A stretch of DNA of 64,000 bases from Streptococcus infantis SPAR10. Lineage in GTDB: Bacteria; Bacillota; Bacilli; Lactobacillales; Streptococcaceae. The notes under the pieces were generated by a model that saw nothing but the letters and a program-made list of their open reading frames with translations, was not told the origin of the DNA and did not search any database. This document shows positions 18,490 to 26,241 of this stretch, piece after piece. The stretch is from positions 186,001 through 250,000 of the forward strand of contig NZ_ALCH01000001.1 in NCBI RefSeq assembly GCF_000279535.1. Reading direction: 5' to 3'. A program made the position numbers and the translations under genes. The first letter of the stretch is position 1; every line of letters begins with the position of its first letter.

Positions 18490-21087
18490 ATGAAAATTTC
18501 AAAAATGAAATTAAAATATAGTTCGCTGTTCTTTGTTCCATTTATGGTTATGTTAGGGGTCTTCCTTTGTTTAGGGTTGACTCCCTTTTCACAAAATTCG
18601 ATACATAGTGGAGACTTTCTTGCACAATATTTTCCGCTATATATCGGATTACATAAACTGTTCTGGAGTGGAGATTATGGCGGTCTGTTTTGGTCCTTCG
18701 AGAAATCACTTGGAGGAGCAATGCCAAGTGTTTGGGGTTTTAATAGTTTAAGTCCATTCACGTTTTTATACGTAATCTTCCCGGTTTCAACATTTCAAAT
18801 TTTGAGTTATGTAATCCCACTAATTCGTTCTGGGATAATGGGAGTCGTCTTTGGGTATTTCTTGGAAAAGAAATTTCAAGGAGTGTCTAAACATTACTGG
18901 TTATCGTTAGGATTATCTTCGTCGTATGCTCTTAGTGGCTTTATCGTATCGCAACAGTACAATCCTAATTTCTTAGATAATCTAATTTATGTACCATTGA
19001 TTCTTTTAGGAATTGAAGAAATTGCGGGTGGAAAGCGATCGTTTAAATTACCGATTTTTCTTTCCATTAGTTTGATTACGAATTTCTATACAGGCTATAT
19101 GATGTGCCTTTTTGTAGCACTGTATACGTTTTATATTATCTTCTCAACGGATGACCCTCTGATTGAGGCGCTACTAAAAATGGGGAAAGTTGCTTTATTT
19201 GCACTAATTGGTGTAGGAATTGCAGCGTTTTGGTTATTGCCGGTCTTTAGTGCCTTGTTAGAGAGTAAAGCGAGCGCTGGGAGTACCTTCGCGTGGTCAT
19301 GGGACTTCGTCAATGATGTAGTAGGAATGCCTCAAAAATTTATTTTAGGATCCTTCGGAGAAAAAGAATGGGGTGATCCTAAGGCTCTACCACAGCTATA
19401 TATTGGTGGCTTGGCTCTCTTCGGGTTGTTTACATTCTTTGCTAAGAAAGAGATTACTCTCCTTAAGAAGTTGTCAGCGATAGTCGTCCTTCTTGTGTTG
19501 TTTCTCTCATTCTCTATTCAAGGTTTCGATCAAATTTGGCATATGGGGCAACGTCCCGTTGGTTTCTTCTTTAGAAATTCATGGGTAGCCAACAGTTTTA
19601 TGCTGGTATTGGCATCAGAAAGCTTACTACAATGGAAAGATAAGTTTCGATTAAGCGAGTTTCTAGTGGCTATTTTTGGGTTTGGTTCAATACTTGTATT
19701 ATCGACTCAAAGAAGTCTTCAATTTGTTGAAACGCCGCAGAAAATACTCGCATTTTGCTTTTGGACAACCATCTTATTAGCGTTTTTCTTTAGAAAAGTA
19801 GATAAAGTTCGTAGGTTACAATTAGTGGCCGGAGTGGTGATTATCGAACTAATGATCAGTTCTTTTGTTGGATTAAAAAGGGTACCTTTTTTCATTGGTA
19901 ATGAAGGATTAAAGAGTCAAATGGAATACGCCACTGCTTTTGACCAAGAAGGCTACGGCGGTTCAAAGGTATTTACACGGATGGAAATGCATAAGGGCTT
20001 GTCTCATGCCAACTTCCCTATTGCCTATAATTATAATGGGGTATCACATTTCACTTCGAGTCTCGAGTATTCATTGATTGAGGAATTGAGCTATCTAGGA
20101 TTGCCGTCATCGCAATCAGTTGTTAACTATACAAGTCGTAATGTCATTCTGGATTCATTCTTTGGAATCTCAAACTTTATGATGGATGGAGATGAAAAAC
20201 GTATTTTTTCAGACGTTCGTGGATTGTATGAGAAAGTAGGTACGTTAAAGAACTTTGCTGTTTATCGTAATCCATATGCCTTTTCTCTTGGATATTTAAC
20301 TAATGAAAGTTCAGCGACGAATATCTCATTTGAAGCACATCAACCCGCTGCCAATTTGAATCAGCTATTACAAGTGATTGGATTATCTGGAGCAAATGCA
20401 CTAAGCGAAGTGAGTGTTGGGGAACCAGTTACCTCGAATTTAACAAAGTCGGGAGACAAATACACTCTATCAAATGAAGGAGAATATTCTAACATTGAAT
20501 GGAAGTTGACTCTTGAACCAAATAAGTTGTACTTTGTTGAAATTCCAGAAAGACAAGCTGGTTCGGTAAATAAGTCAAAGGTGAAGCTCAACGGATTAAG
20601 TTATCCCTATGAAAATCGATTCCGAGATAATCAATTTTGGATGCTTGGCAATGGAAACTTAGATCAAACGATTACTCTCACTTTTGAAGAAGGAAAAGCC
20701 AAAGAATGGGATTTTCGAGGTTTTAAATTTTATTCAATTGATATACCAACGCTAACAAATGCATTGGAACAGTTTAAAAAAGCAAATGACATCACCATTG
20801 ATTCCTATTCAAATTCAACGGTGAAAGCACATGTCAATGTTCCAAATAGTGAACAATCCTTTGCAACCTTCACTATTCCATATCACTCAGGTTGGAGTGT
20901 AACAGTAGATGGTCAAAATCAAGAAGCTCAAAAATCTCTTGGTTTCTTTATGGGTGTTTCACTAACTGAAGGAGAACATGAGATTATATGGAGTTATAGC
21001 CCACCAGGGTTAAACACTGGAATAGTACTTTCAATGACTTCTCTCATCGTACTCATTTACTTGTGGAAAAAGAAAAAAGTGGAGTAG
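18490..21087 (+). CDS. YfhO-family multipass membrane protein, copy 2
   Basis: This 865-residue protein has the same architecture as its upstream neighbour: N-terminal multipass region, large external domain, C-terminal helix and basic tail (LWKKKKVE). Shared motifs are HSGDFLAQYFPLYIGL near residue 43, WGFNSLSPFTFLYV near 82, and IWHMGQRPVGFFFRNSW near 350 (copy 1 has LWHMGQNPAGFFYRFSW). The copies are clearly paralogous but diverged, so this is an old duplication or a paired acquisition, not a recent repeat. It ends the GT2-YfhO-YfhO operon before a strong terminator. The two copies may use different acceptors. Confidence 0.87.
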   Translation: MKISKMKLKYSSLFFVPFMVMLGVFLCLGLTPFSQNSIHSGDFLAQYFPLYIGLHKLFWSGDYGGLFWSFEKSLGGAMPSVWGFNSLSPFTFLYVIFPVSTFQILSYVIPLIRSGIMGVVFGYFLEKKFQGVSKHYWLSLGLSSSYALSGFIVSQQYNPNFLDNLIYVPLILLGIEEIAGGKRSFKLPIFLSISLITNFYTGYMMCLFVALYTFYIIFSTDDPLIEALLKMGKVALFALIGVGIAAFWLLPVFSALLESKASAGSTFAWSWDFVNDVVGMPQKFILGSFGEKEWGDPKALPQLYIGGLALFGLFTFFAKKEITLLKKLSAIVVLLVLFLSFSIQGFDQIWHMGQRPVGFFFRNSWVANSFMLVLASESLLQWKDKFRLSEFLVAIFGFGSILVLSTQRSLQFVETPQKILAFCFWTTILLAFFFRKVDKVRRLQLVAGVVIIELMISSFVGLKRVPFFIGNEGLKSQMEYATAFDQEGYGGSKVFTRMEMHKGLSHANFPIAYNYNGVSHFTSSLEYSLIEELSYLGLPSSQSVVNYTSRNVILDSFFGISNFMMDGDEKRIFSDVRGLYEKVGTLKNFAVYRNPYAFSLGYLTNESSATNISFEAHQPAANLNQLLQVIGLSGANALSEVSVGEPVTSNLTKSGDKYTLSNEGEYSNIEWKLTLEPNKLYFVEIPERQAGSVNKSKVKLNGLSYPYENRFRDNQFWMLGNGNLDQTITLTFEEGKAKEWDFRGFKFYSIDIPTLTNALEQFKKANDITIDSYSNSTVKAHVNVPNSEQSFATFTIPYHSGWSVTVDGQNQEAQKSLGFFMGVSLTEGEHEIIWSYSPPGLNTGIVLSMTSLIVLIYLWKKKKVE

Positions 21088-21115
21088 ATAACATACTTTG
21101 TTGCCTATTCCAATG

Positions 21116-21151
21116 AAAAAGGATGAAGTTCGTAAGAACTTCATCCTTTTT
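21116..21151. terminator. Bidirectional terminator between the yfhO operon and ilvD
   Basis: AAAAAGGATGAAGTTC pairs perfectly with GAACTTCATCCTTTTT around GTAA. It can serve both converging units. Confidence 0.92.
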
Positions 21152-21206
21152 GTGTGCCTATTATACCACTGTAATAAGGTAATTCTTTATAGGATAATAT
21201 GAGAGC

Positions 21207-22910
21207 TTATTTTTTACCAGATTGTTCCATATTCCAGAAATCTGTAACGGCACCACGTGATGCAGAAGATACGGTATGGGCATATTTACCGAGGACACCA
21301 CGGCTATAGAGTGGTGGCAAGGTTGTTTCTGCCTTGCGTTTTTCAAGTTCTTCATCGGAAACGTCCATGGAAATTTCTTTAGTATCTTGGTCAACCGTAA
21401 CGATATCCCCTGTACGGAGATAGGCAATTGGTCCACCATCCTGAGCTTCAGGAGCGATATGTCCAACAACCAATCCATAAGTACCACCAGAGAAGCGTCC
21501 GTCTGTCAAGAGGGCAACTTTGTCTCCTTGACCTTTACCAACGATCATTGATGAAAGTGATAGCATTTCAGGCATACCAGGACCACCCTTAGGTCCAACG
21601 AAACGAACAACGACAACGTCGCCATCAACGATTTCATCTGACAAGACAGCTTGGATAGCATCTTCTTCTGAGTCAAAGACCTTAGCTGGTCCAACGTGAC
21701 GACGAACCTTAACGCCTGACACCTTGGCAACCGCACCGTCAGGAGCAAGATTACCGTTCAAGATGATAAGCGGACCGTCCGCACGTTTAGGATTTTCAAG
21801 TGGCATGATGACTTTTTGACCTGGAGTAAGATCTGCAAAGTCAGCTAAGTTTTCAGCGACAGTCTTACCAGTACATGTGATACGGTCTCCATGAAGGAAT
21901 CCATTTGCCAATAAGTATTTCATAACCGCAGGCACACCACCAACTTCGTAAAGATCTTGGAAGACATATTGACCAGAAGGTTTCAAGTCGGCCAAGTGAG
22001 GCACACGTTCTTGGATGGTATTGAAGTCCTCAAGTGACAAGTCAACATTAGCTGCGTGGGCAATAGCAAGCAAGTGAAGAGTGGCGTTAGTAGAACCACC
22101 GAGAGCCATTGTCACTGTAATGGCATCTTCAAAAGCTTCACGAGTCAAGATATCTGAAGGTTTGATCCCAAGTTCAAGCATTTTGACAACTGCACGACCG
22201 GCTGCTTCGATGTCTTCTTTCTTATCAGCAGATTCAGCTGGGTGAGAAGAAGAACCTGGCAAACTCATCCCCAAAACTTCGATAGCAGTAGCCATAGTAT
22301 TGGCAGTATACATACCACCACAACCACCAGGGCCAGGGCAGGCATTACATTCCAGACGTTTCACGTCCTCAGCGGTCATATCGCCGTGATTCCATTTTCC
22401 GATTCCTTCAAATACAGAAACCAAGTCAATGTCTTTGCCATCCAGTTTTCCAGGGGCGATAGTACCACCGTAAGCGAAAATAGCTGGGATATCCATATTG
22501 GCAATGGCAATCATGGAACCAGGCATGTTCTTGTCACAACCCCCGATAGCTACAAATGCATCGACGTTATGACCACCCATAGCTGCTTCGATAGAGTCCG
22601 CGATGATATCACGAGACGTTAGGGAGAAGCGCATACCCGGCGTTCCCATGGCAATACCGTCGGCTACCGTAATGGTTCCAAACTGCACAGGCCAAGCACC
22701 AGCAGATTTAACACCTTCTTTAGCCAATTTCCCAAAGTCATGCAAGTGAATATTACACGGAGTGTTTTCTGCCCAAGTCGAAATGACCCCAACAATCGGT
22801 GTTTCAAAGTCCTTATCAGTCATACCAGTCGCACGAAGCATGGCACGGTTAGGTGATTTTACCATGCTGTCATAGATGCTACTGCGGTGACGTTTATCTA
22901 ATTCTGTCAT
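21207..22910 (-). CDS. ilvD: Dihydroxy-acid dehydratase
   Basis: This enzyme dehydrates 2,3-dihydroxy-isovalerate and -methylvalerate in valine and isoleucine synthesis. The 567 residues and all key Fe-S cysteines are present: Cys52 in NTPCNIH, Cys125 in GGCDKNMPG and Cys197 in [16 protein letters not shown]. The catalytic C-terminal block [21 protein letters not shown] is intact. A GGGAGG ribosome site precedes the ATG. It stands alone without ilvBNC. Upstream lie an extended -10 promoter and a near-consensus CodY box, so branched-chain amino-acid repression is expected. Confidence 0.97.
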   Translation of the reverse strand: MTELDKRHRSSIYDSMVKSPNRAMLRATGMTDKDFETPIVGVISTWAENTPCNIHLHDFGKLAKEGVKSAGAWPVQFGTITVADGIAMGTPGMRFSLTSRDIIADSIEAAMGGHNVDAFVAIGGCDKNMPGSMIAIANMDIPAIFAYGGTIAPGKLDGKDIDLVSVFEGIGKWNHGDMTAEDVKRLECNACPGPGGCGGMYTANTMATAIEVLGMSLPGSSSHPAESADKKEDIEAAGRAVVKMLELGIKPSDILTREAFEDAITVTMALGGSTNATLHLLAIAHAANVDLSLEDFNTIQERVPHLADLKPSGQYVFQDLYEVGGVPAVMKYLLANGFLHGDRITCTGKTVAENLADFADLTPGQKVIMPLENPKRADGPLIILNGNLAPDGAVAKVSGVKVRRHVGPAKVFDSEEDAIQAVLSDEIVDGDVVVVRFVGPKGGPGMPEMLSLSSMIVGKGQGDKVALLTDGRFSGGTYGLVVGHIAPEAQDGGPIAYLRTGDIVTVDQDTKEISMDVSDEELEKRKAETTLPPLYSRGVLGKYAHTVSSASRGAVTDFWNMEQSGKK

Positions 22911-22937
22911 TTGTTCCCTCCCATTTCAGTTTGTTCC

Positions 22938-22966
22938 ATTATAGCACAATTTTCACATGAATAACA
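22938..22966 (-). promoter_or_regulatory. ilvD promoter
   Basis: On the minus strand TGTTAT, a 17-nt spacer and TATAAT, with TG one base before the -10 (extended -10). Confidence 0.75.
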
Positions 22967-22980
22967 GAAGAAAATTTTTA

Positions 22981-22995
22981 AATTTTCAGACAATT
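22981..22995 (-). promoter_or_regulatory. CodY box upstream of ilvD
   Basis: AATTTTCAGACAATT matches AATTTTCWGAAAATT at 14 of 15 positions. It lies 14 nt upstream of the ilvD -35 and about 45 nt from the divergent rpmF -35. Confidence 0.7.
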
Positions 22996-23038
22996 CAGCA
23001 GTGTACGATAAAAAATACAACTTTTTTTGTCAAGTAAC

Positions 23039-23067
23039 TTTACTTTACAAAAAAGTTTTGATATACT
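23039..23067 (+). promoter_or_regulatory. rpmF-rpmG promoter
   Basis: TTTACT, a 17-nt spacer and TATACT, with TG making an extended -10 (TGATATACT). Located 60 nt before the rpmF ATG. Confidence 0.75.
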
Positions 23068-23126
23068 ATTAAAGTTGATGAAAATCAAACCTAATTGAAT
23101 TTATATCTTAAAAGGAGAAAAACGAA

Positions 23127-23309
23127 ATGGCAGTACCTGCACGTCGCACATCAAAAGCGAAGAAAAACAAACGTCGTACACACTACAAAGTAACAGCTCC
23201 ATCTGTAAACTTTGACGAAACTACTGGAGATTACTCACGTTCTCACCGCGTATCACTTAAAGGATACTACAAAGGACGTAAGATCGCTAAAGCTGCATCA
23301 GCTGAATAA
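23127..23309 (+). CDS. rpmF: 50S ribosomal protein L32, cysteine-free form
   Basis: This is a 60-residue large-subunit protein starting [21 protein letters not shown] and ending [15 protein letters not shown]. The two CxxC pairs that bind zinc in many L32 proteins are absent; there is no cysteine, so this is the zinc-independent (C-) form. AAAAGGAG lies before the ATG. It is followed after 15 nt by rpmG in the usual streptococcal pair. Confidence 0.97.
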
Positions 23310-23324
23310 TAGAAGGGAGATACC

Positions 23325-23474
23325 ATGCGCGTAAATATTACACTTGAACACAAAGAATCTGGTGAACGCTTGTACCTTACTTCTAAAAACAAACGTAACA
23401 CTCCAGACCGTCTTCAATTGAAGAAATACTCACCAAAACTTCGCAAACACGTTGTGTTTACAGAAGTGAAGTAA
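23325..23474 (+). CDS. rpmG: 50S ribosomal protein L33, cysteine-free form
   Basis: This 49-residue protein, [12 protein letters not shown] to HVVFTEVK, is positioned behind AGAAGGGAGA. It contains no cysteine, so it is the C- (zinc-independent) L33. The last 13 nt of the ORF together with the terminator are duplicated at 24843-24915. This indicates that the 3' end served as an attachment site for an integrated element; the coding sequence itself is intact. Confidence 0.95.
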
Positions 23475-23534
23475 GCATTCAATACGAATCAATACATAAG
23501 AAAAACGCTGATTTCAAGCGTTTTTTCTTTTTTC
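23462..23534 (+). repeat. Direct repeat copy 1: 3' end of rpmG plus terminator (att-like)
   Basis: This 73-nt segment covers the last codons of rpmG (EVK-stop), a spacer and a terminator hairpin. It recurs at 24843-24915 with about three mismatches, bracketing the cadD-cadX module. Streptococcal integrative elements are known to use rpmG 3' ends as target, which supports an attL/attR reading. Confidence 0.85.
23501..23534 (+). terminator. rpmG terminator
   Basis: AAAACGCT pairs with AGCGTTTT around GATTTCA, followed by TTCTTTTTTC. A second copy exists at 24882-24915. Confidence 0.85.
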
Positions 23535-23623
23535 AATTTCAATACATTTCACTATATTTCAGTCCAAACTCTACCTTTTTCTCTACCTTTTTTAGATAAA
23601 TATATCATATGGATATTGAAGTT

Positions 23624-23658
23624 AAGCCCTGCTATCATTTCGATGGCAGGGCTTTTTA
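23624..23658 (+). terminator. Hairpin terminator inside the cad module, upstream of cadD
   Basis: AAGCCCTGC pairs with GCAGGGCTT (inner ATC/GAT also pairs), followed by TTTAA. No gene immediately precedes it, so it may be the relic terminator of a lost gene. Confidence 0.8.
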
Positions 23659-23704
23659 ATGTTTGGTACACTACCTTCTTATCTATATTTTGATGGAGCT
23701 GAAG

Positions 23705-23756
23705 TTGACATCTACAAAGTTTAATGTTAAAATACATTCAAAAATATATTTGAATG
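23705..23756 (+). promoter_or_regulatory. cadD promoter with CadC/CadX-type operator
   Basis: TTGACA (23705), a 17-nt spacer and TAAAAT (23728, extended -10) are followed by the perfect inverted repeat CATTCAAA-n6-TTTGAATG at 23735-23756. It covers the expected start point. ATTCAAA-type palindromes are the CadC operator class. Confidence 0.8.
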
Positions 23757-23765
23757 AGGTGTTTT

Positions 23766-24380
23766 ATGGTTCAAAATGTTGTTACTTCAATAATCCTGTA
23801 TTCTGGGACAGCCGTAGACTTACTTATTATCCTAATGTTATTTTTTGCCAAAAGAAAAAGCAGAAAAGACATTATTAACATCTATTTAGGACAATTTCTA
23901 GGCTCTGTTAGTCTAATATTGCTAAGTTTACTTTTTGCATTTGTCTTAAATTATATTCCTAGTAAAGAGATTTTAGGTTTGCTCGGTTTGATTCCAATTT
24001 TCCTAGGACTCAAAGTTTTGCTTTTAGGAGATTCTGATGGAGAAGCTATTGCAAAAGATGGTTTGCGCAAAGATGATAAAAACCTGATTTTTCTAGTCGC
24101 TATGATTACTTTTGCAAGTTGTGGTGCTGACAATATTGGTGTTTTTGTCCCATATTTTATTACCTTAAATTTAGCGAATTTGATAGTGGCTTTACTTACC
24201 TTTCTAGTCATGATTTATCTCTTGGTTTTTTCTGCCCAAAAATTGGTACAAGTACCTTCTGTTGGAGAAATTTTGGAAAAATATAGCAGATGGTTTATTG
24301 CCAGTGTTTATTTAGGACTGGGGATATATATCCTGATTGAAAACAACGTTTTTGACATGCTAAGGACTGTGTTCGGCTAG
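23766..24380 (+). CDS. cadD: CadD-family cadmium resistance transporter
   Basis: This 204-residue membrane protein has about five helices. It matches the CadD family, starting MVQNVVTSIILYSGTAVDLL, with the internal motif FASCGADNIGVFVPYF. CadD proteins confer cadmium tolerance by export or sequestration. An upstream in-frame ATG at 23754 lies inside the operator; the ATG at 23766 has GAGGTG in front. It is followed 11 nt later by its ArsR/CadC regulator. The module sits between duplicated rpmG ends, so it is probably a horizontally acquired cargo. Confidence 0.9.
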   Translation: MVQNVVTSIILYSGTAVDLLIILMLFFAKRKSRKDIINIYLGQFLGSVSLILLSLLFAFVLNYIPSKEILGLLGLIPIFLGLKVLLLGDSDGEAIAKDGLRKDDKNLIFLVAMITFASCGADNIGVFVPYFITLNLANLIVALLTFLVMIYLLVFSAQKLVQVPSVGEILEKYSRWFIASVYLGLGIYILIENNVFDMLRTVFG

Positions 24381-24391
24381 GAGAAAAAATT

Positions 24392-24730
24392 ATGAAAAAA
24401 GATAGTATCTGCCAAGTGAATATTATAAATCAACAAAATGTTACAACCGCAACGAACTACCTTGAAAAGGAAAAAGTCCAAAAATCACTTCGTATTTTAT
24501 CAAAGTTTACCGATAATAAACAGATAAATATCATCTTTTATCTCCTTGCTGTTGAAGAACTCTGTGTCTGTGATATAGCCTGTTTACTAAATCTCAGTAT
24601 GGCATCTGCCTCCCACCATCTTCGTAAACTAGCCAATCAAAACATCTTGGATACTAGAAGAGAGGGGAAAATTATATATTATTTTATAAAAGATGAGGAA
24701 ATCAAAGACTTTTTTAATCAACTAGGATAA
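24392..24730 (+). CDS. cadX: ArsR/SmtB-family metal sensor repressor (CadC/CadX)
   Basis: This 112-residue winged-helix repressor senses Cd/Pb. The metal-site cysteines fall at the CadC positions: Cys7 near the N-terminus and Cys58/Cys60 in ELCVCDIACLL. The recognition helix lies in SMASASHHLRKLANQN and the wing in RREGKIIYYFI. It should bind the ATTCAAA palindrome upstream of cadD and be released by cadmium. AGGAG lies 11 nt before the ATG. It is the last gene before the second rpmG-end repeat. Confidence 0.92.
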   Translation: MKKDSICQVNIINQQNVTTATNYLEKEKVQKSLRILSKFTDNKQINIIFYLLAVEELCVCDIACLLNLSMASASHHLRKLANQNILDTRREGKIIYYFIKDEEIKDFFNQLG

Positions 24731-24842
24731 CAACTATTTTTACTACTCTACCATCCACTCTGCCTTTTATTATGTAGCATTCTAAAAACATTGATGTACC
24801 AACGTTTCTAACAGCTAAAATAGAAATTATTTAATTTTTTAT

Positions 24843-24915
24843 AGAAGTGAAGTAAGCATTCAATACGAATCAATATATAAGAAAAACGCCGATTTTAAGC
24901 GTTTTTTCTTTTTTC
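24843..24915 (+). repeat. Direct repeat copy 2: rpmG 3' end plus terminator (att-like)
   Basis: This is the second copy of the 73-nt rpmG-end segment, still carrying GAAGTGAAGTAA and the terminator hairpin but with no gene in front. It marks the far boundary of the cad module. Confidence 0.85.
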
Positions 24916-24961
24916 CAAATTCAAAGTATTTCAAAGATAATCAACCGAATGACTACATTTT

Positions 24962-25020
24962 TGACTACATTTTTTGTGAAATAAATTAGATGTTCGGATA
25001 TATAGAAAACGCTCTAGTCA
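24962..25020 (+). repeat. 59-bp direct repeat, copy A
   Basis: This recurs at 27699-27757 with only a few mismatches, starting TGACTACATTTTTTGTGAAA. The two copies bracket the GlsB-AmaP-Gls24-CsbD operon, suggesting a former insertion boundary. Confidence 0.8.
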
Positions 25021-25085
25021 CAATGACTAGAGCGTTTTTGTATTGTTTTAAAATTTATTAAAGCACATATTCGTGAGCATATAAT

Positions 25086-25114
25086 TTGAGTGCGCTCTCA
25101 TGTTATGATATACT
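25086..25114 (+). promoter_or_regulatory. Promoter of the Gls24/AmaP stress operon
   Basis: TTGAGT, a 17-nt spacer and TATACT with extended TGA-TATACT; 45 nt before the first gene. Confidence 0.7.
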
Positions 25115-25159
25115 AAATTTAACCCAGATATATTGGGGCTATGAAAGGAGGCGCATATT

Positions 25160-25399
25160 ATGTTGTGGTCCATTATTGTAGGAGGTTTTATCGGCCTTGC
25201 AGCAGGGGCAATCACTAAAAAAGGTGGCTCAATGGGAGTAATTGCTAATATATTTGCCGGTTTAATCGGTTCATCAGTAGGTCAATCACTCCTTGGTACT
25301 TGGGGACCTTCACTAGCTGGTATGGCTATCATTCCATCTATTATTGGTGCAGTGATTGTAGTTTCTGTGGTATCGTTCTTTTTGGGTAAAAAAGGTTAA
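25160..25399 (+). CDS. GlsB/YeaQ/YmgE family stress-response membrane protein
   Basis: This 79-residue, three-helix, Gly-rich membrane protein starts MLWSIIVGGFIGLAAGAITK with LLGTWGP in the middle, the signature of the transglycosylase-associated/GlsB family (function unknown). AAAGGAGG lies 9 nt before the ATG. It is the first gene of an operon with amaP, DUF2273, gls24 and csbD-like genes, the usual general-stress set of streptococci and enterococci. A paralogue lies at 51947-52177. Confidence 0.9.
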   Translation: MLWSIIVGGFIGLAAGAITKKGGSMGVIANIFAGLIGSSVGQSLLGTWGPSLAGMAIIPSIIGAVIVVSVVSFFLGKKG

Positions 25400-25484
25400 T
25401 GTTTTACTCGAAAGCAGACTATAGCTTTTAATTTATAATGACGGGTAAAGCTATGGTTTGTTGCACTAATTGAAAGGATTTTAT

Positions 25485-26048
25485 ATGTCAAAATCAAAGA
25501 AAATATTATTGTTTATTTTCTGTATTTTAATCTTGACAATTTTCCTTCCTATTTTGATAGATTACCACCAGGTTAGTGATTTAGGAATTCAATTGACTAG
25601 CTGGCGACAGACATCATTTGAATATTATCTCGCTAGATATGTATTTTGGGGGCTTCTAGGCCTGTCTATCTTAGTTTTATTATGGATGTTAGTAATCCTG
25701 TTTTATCCTAGACAATATCTGGAAATAAAACTTGGAACTAAAGACGATAAATTAAAACTAAAAAATTCAGCTATTGAAGGGTTTGTTCGATGTTTATTGG
25801 ATGAACACAAGATAGTCAAAAATCCCAAAATTCAGGTACATACTCGGAAAAAGAAATGTTTCGTTTATGTAGAAGGTACAGCTGTTCTTTCAGATAACAT
25901 TGCTAACAAATTTGAAGTAGTTCAAAACGAAATCACTCAAGGACTGAAAGAATTCTTTGGTATTGATCGAGAGGTTAAACTGGAAGTTTCAGTGAAAGAA
26001 TATGACCCTCAAAAAGCAGCTAAGAAAATTGTTAGTCGTGTAAAGTAA
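25485..26048 (+). CDS. amaP: Alkaline shock response membrane anchor protein AmaP
   Basis: This 187-residue protein has two N-terminal membrane helices (about residues 5-25 and 50-75) and a cytoplasmic domain that includes YVEGTAVLSDNIANKFEVVQNEI, matching AmaP. It anchors Asp23/Gls24-family proteins at the membrane. An in-frame ATG at 25470 is rejected because the ribosome site GAAAGGA lies inside that extension; MSKSKK at 25485 is used. It is followed by the DUF2273 partner and gls24. Confidence 0.88.
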   Translation: MSKSKKILLFIFCILILTIFLPILIDYHQVSDLGIQLTSWRQTSFEYYLARYVFWGLLGLSILVLLWMLVILFYPRQYLEIKLGTKDDKLKLKNSAIEGFVRCLLDEHKIVKNPKIQVHTRKKKCFVYVEGTAVLSDNIANKFEVVQNEITQGLKEFFGIDREVKLEVSVKEYDPQKAAKKIVSRVK

Positions 26049-26059
26049 GGAAGTAAAAA

Positions 26060-26230
26060 ATGGAATGGTTTAAAAAATATCAATACCCAATTCTATGTGG
26101 TGTAGTAGGTATTATTCTAGCCTGCTTCATCCTATCCTTCGGTTTCTTTAAAACATTGTTCGTTTTAATCTGTGGAGCCTTAGGAATTTGGTTGGGATAC
26201 TATGTACAGAAGAATTATTTAAATAAATAA
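26060..26230 (+). CDS. DUF2273 small membrane protein
   Basis: This 56-codon ORF starts MEWFKKYQYPILCGVVG and has two hydrophobic helices, ending WLGYYVQKNYLNK. It sits between amaP and gls24, 11 nt after amaP and 11 nt before gls24, with AAGGAAG in front. Position, size and composition match DUF2273, a regular member of this operon. Function is unknown, perhaps in anchoring the Asp23 complex. Confidence 0.88.
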   Translation: MEWFKKYQYPILCGVVGIILACFILSFGFFKTLFVLICGALGIWLGYYVQKNYLNK

Positions 26231-26241
26231 AGGAGTTTCAT

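Larger units (their letters stand above)
24916..25159 (+). other. Gene-less stretch with arm-like repeats and a terminator hairpin
   Basis: The stretch 24731-25159 has no gene. Beyond the att-like copy it holds a tandem GACTACATTTTT pair (24951-24975), repeat A (24962-25020), and a perfect hairpin AAAACGCTCTAGTCA/TGACTAGAGCGTTTT (25007-25037). The stress-operon promoter follows. No coding potential was seen. Confidence 0.6.

Noticed and set aside
21276-22622. Long open frames antisense to ilvD, and many others antisense to fusA, polC and mutS
   Set aside because: They overlap well-identified conserved genes, have no ribosome sites and encode no recognisable domains; shadows of codon bias.
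23478-23498. TACGAATC resembling the ComX cin-box near the rpmG terminator
   Set aside because: The last base deviates from TACGAATA, it lies between a stop codon and a terminator, and no late competence gene follows.
24731-25159. CRISPR-like array suspected from repeated CTAC/TTTTT motifs
   Set aside because: Only two tandem motifs exist, with no regular spacers; better explained as recombinase arm-type sites.
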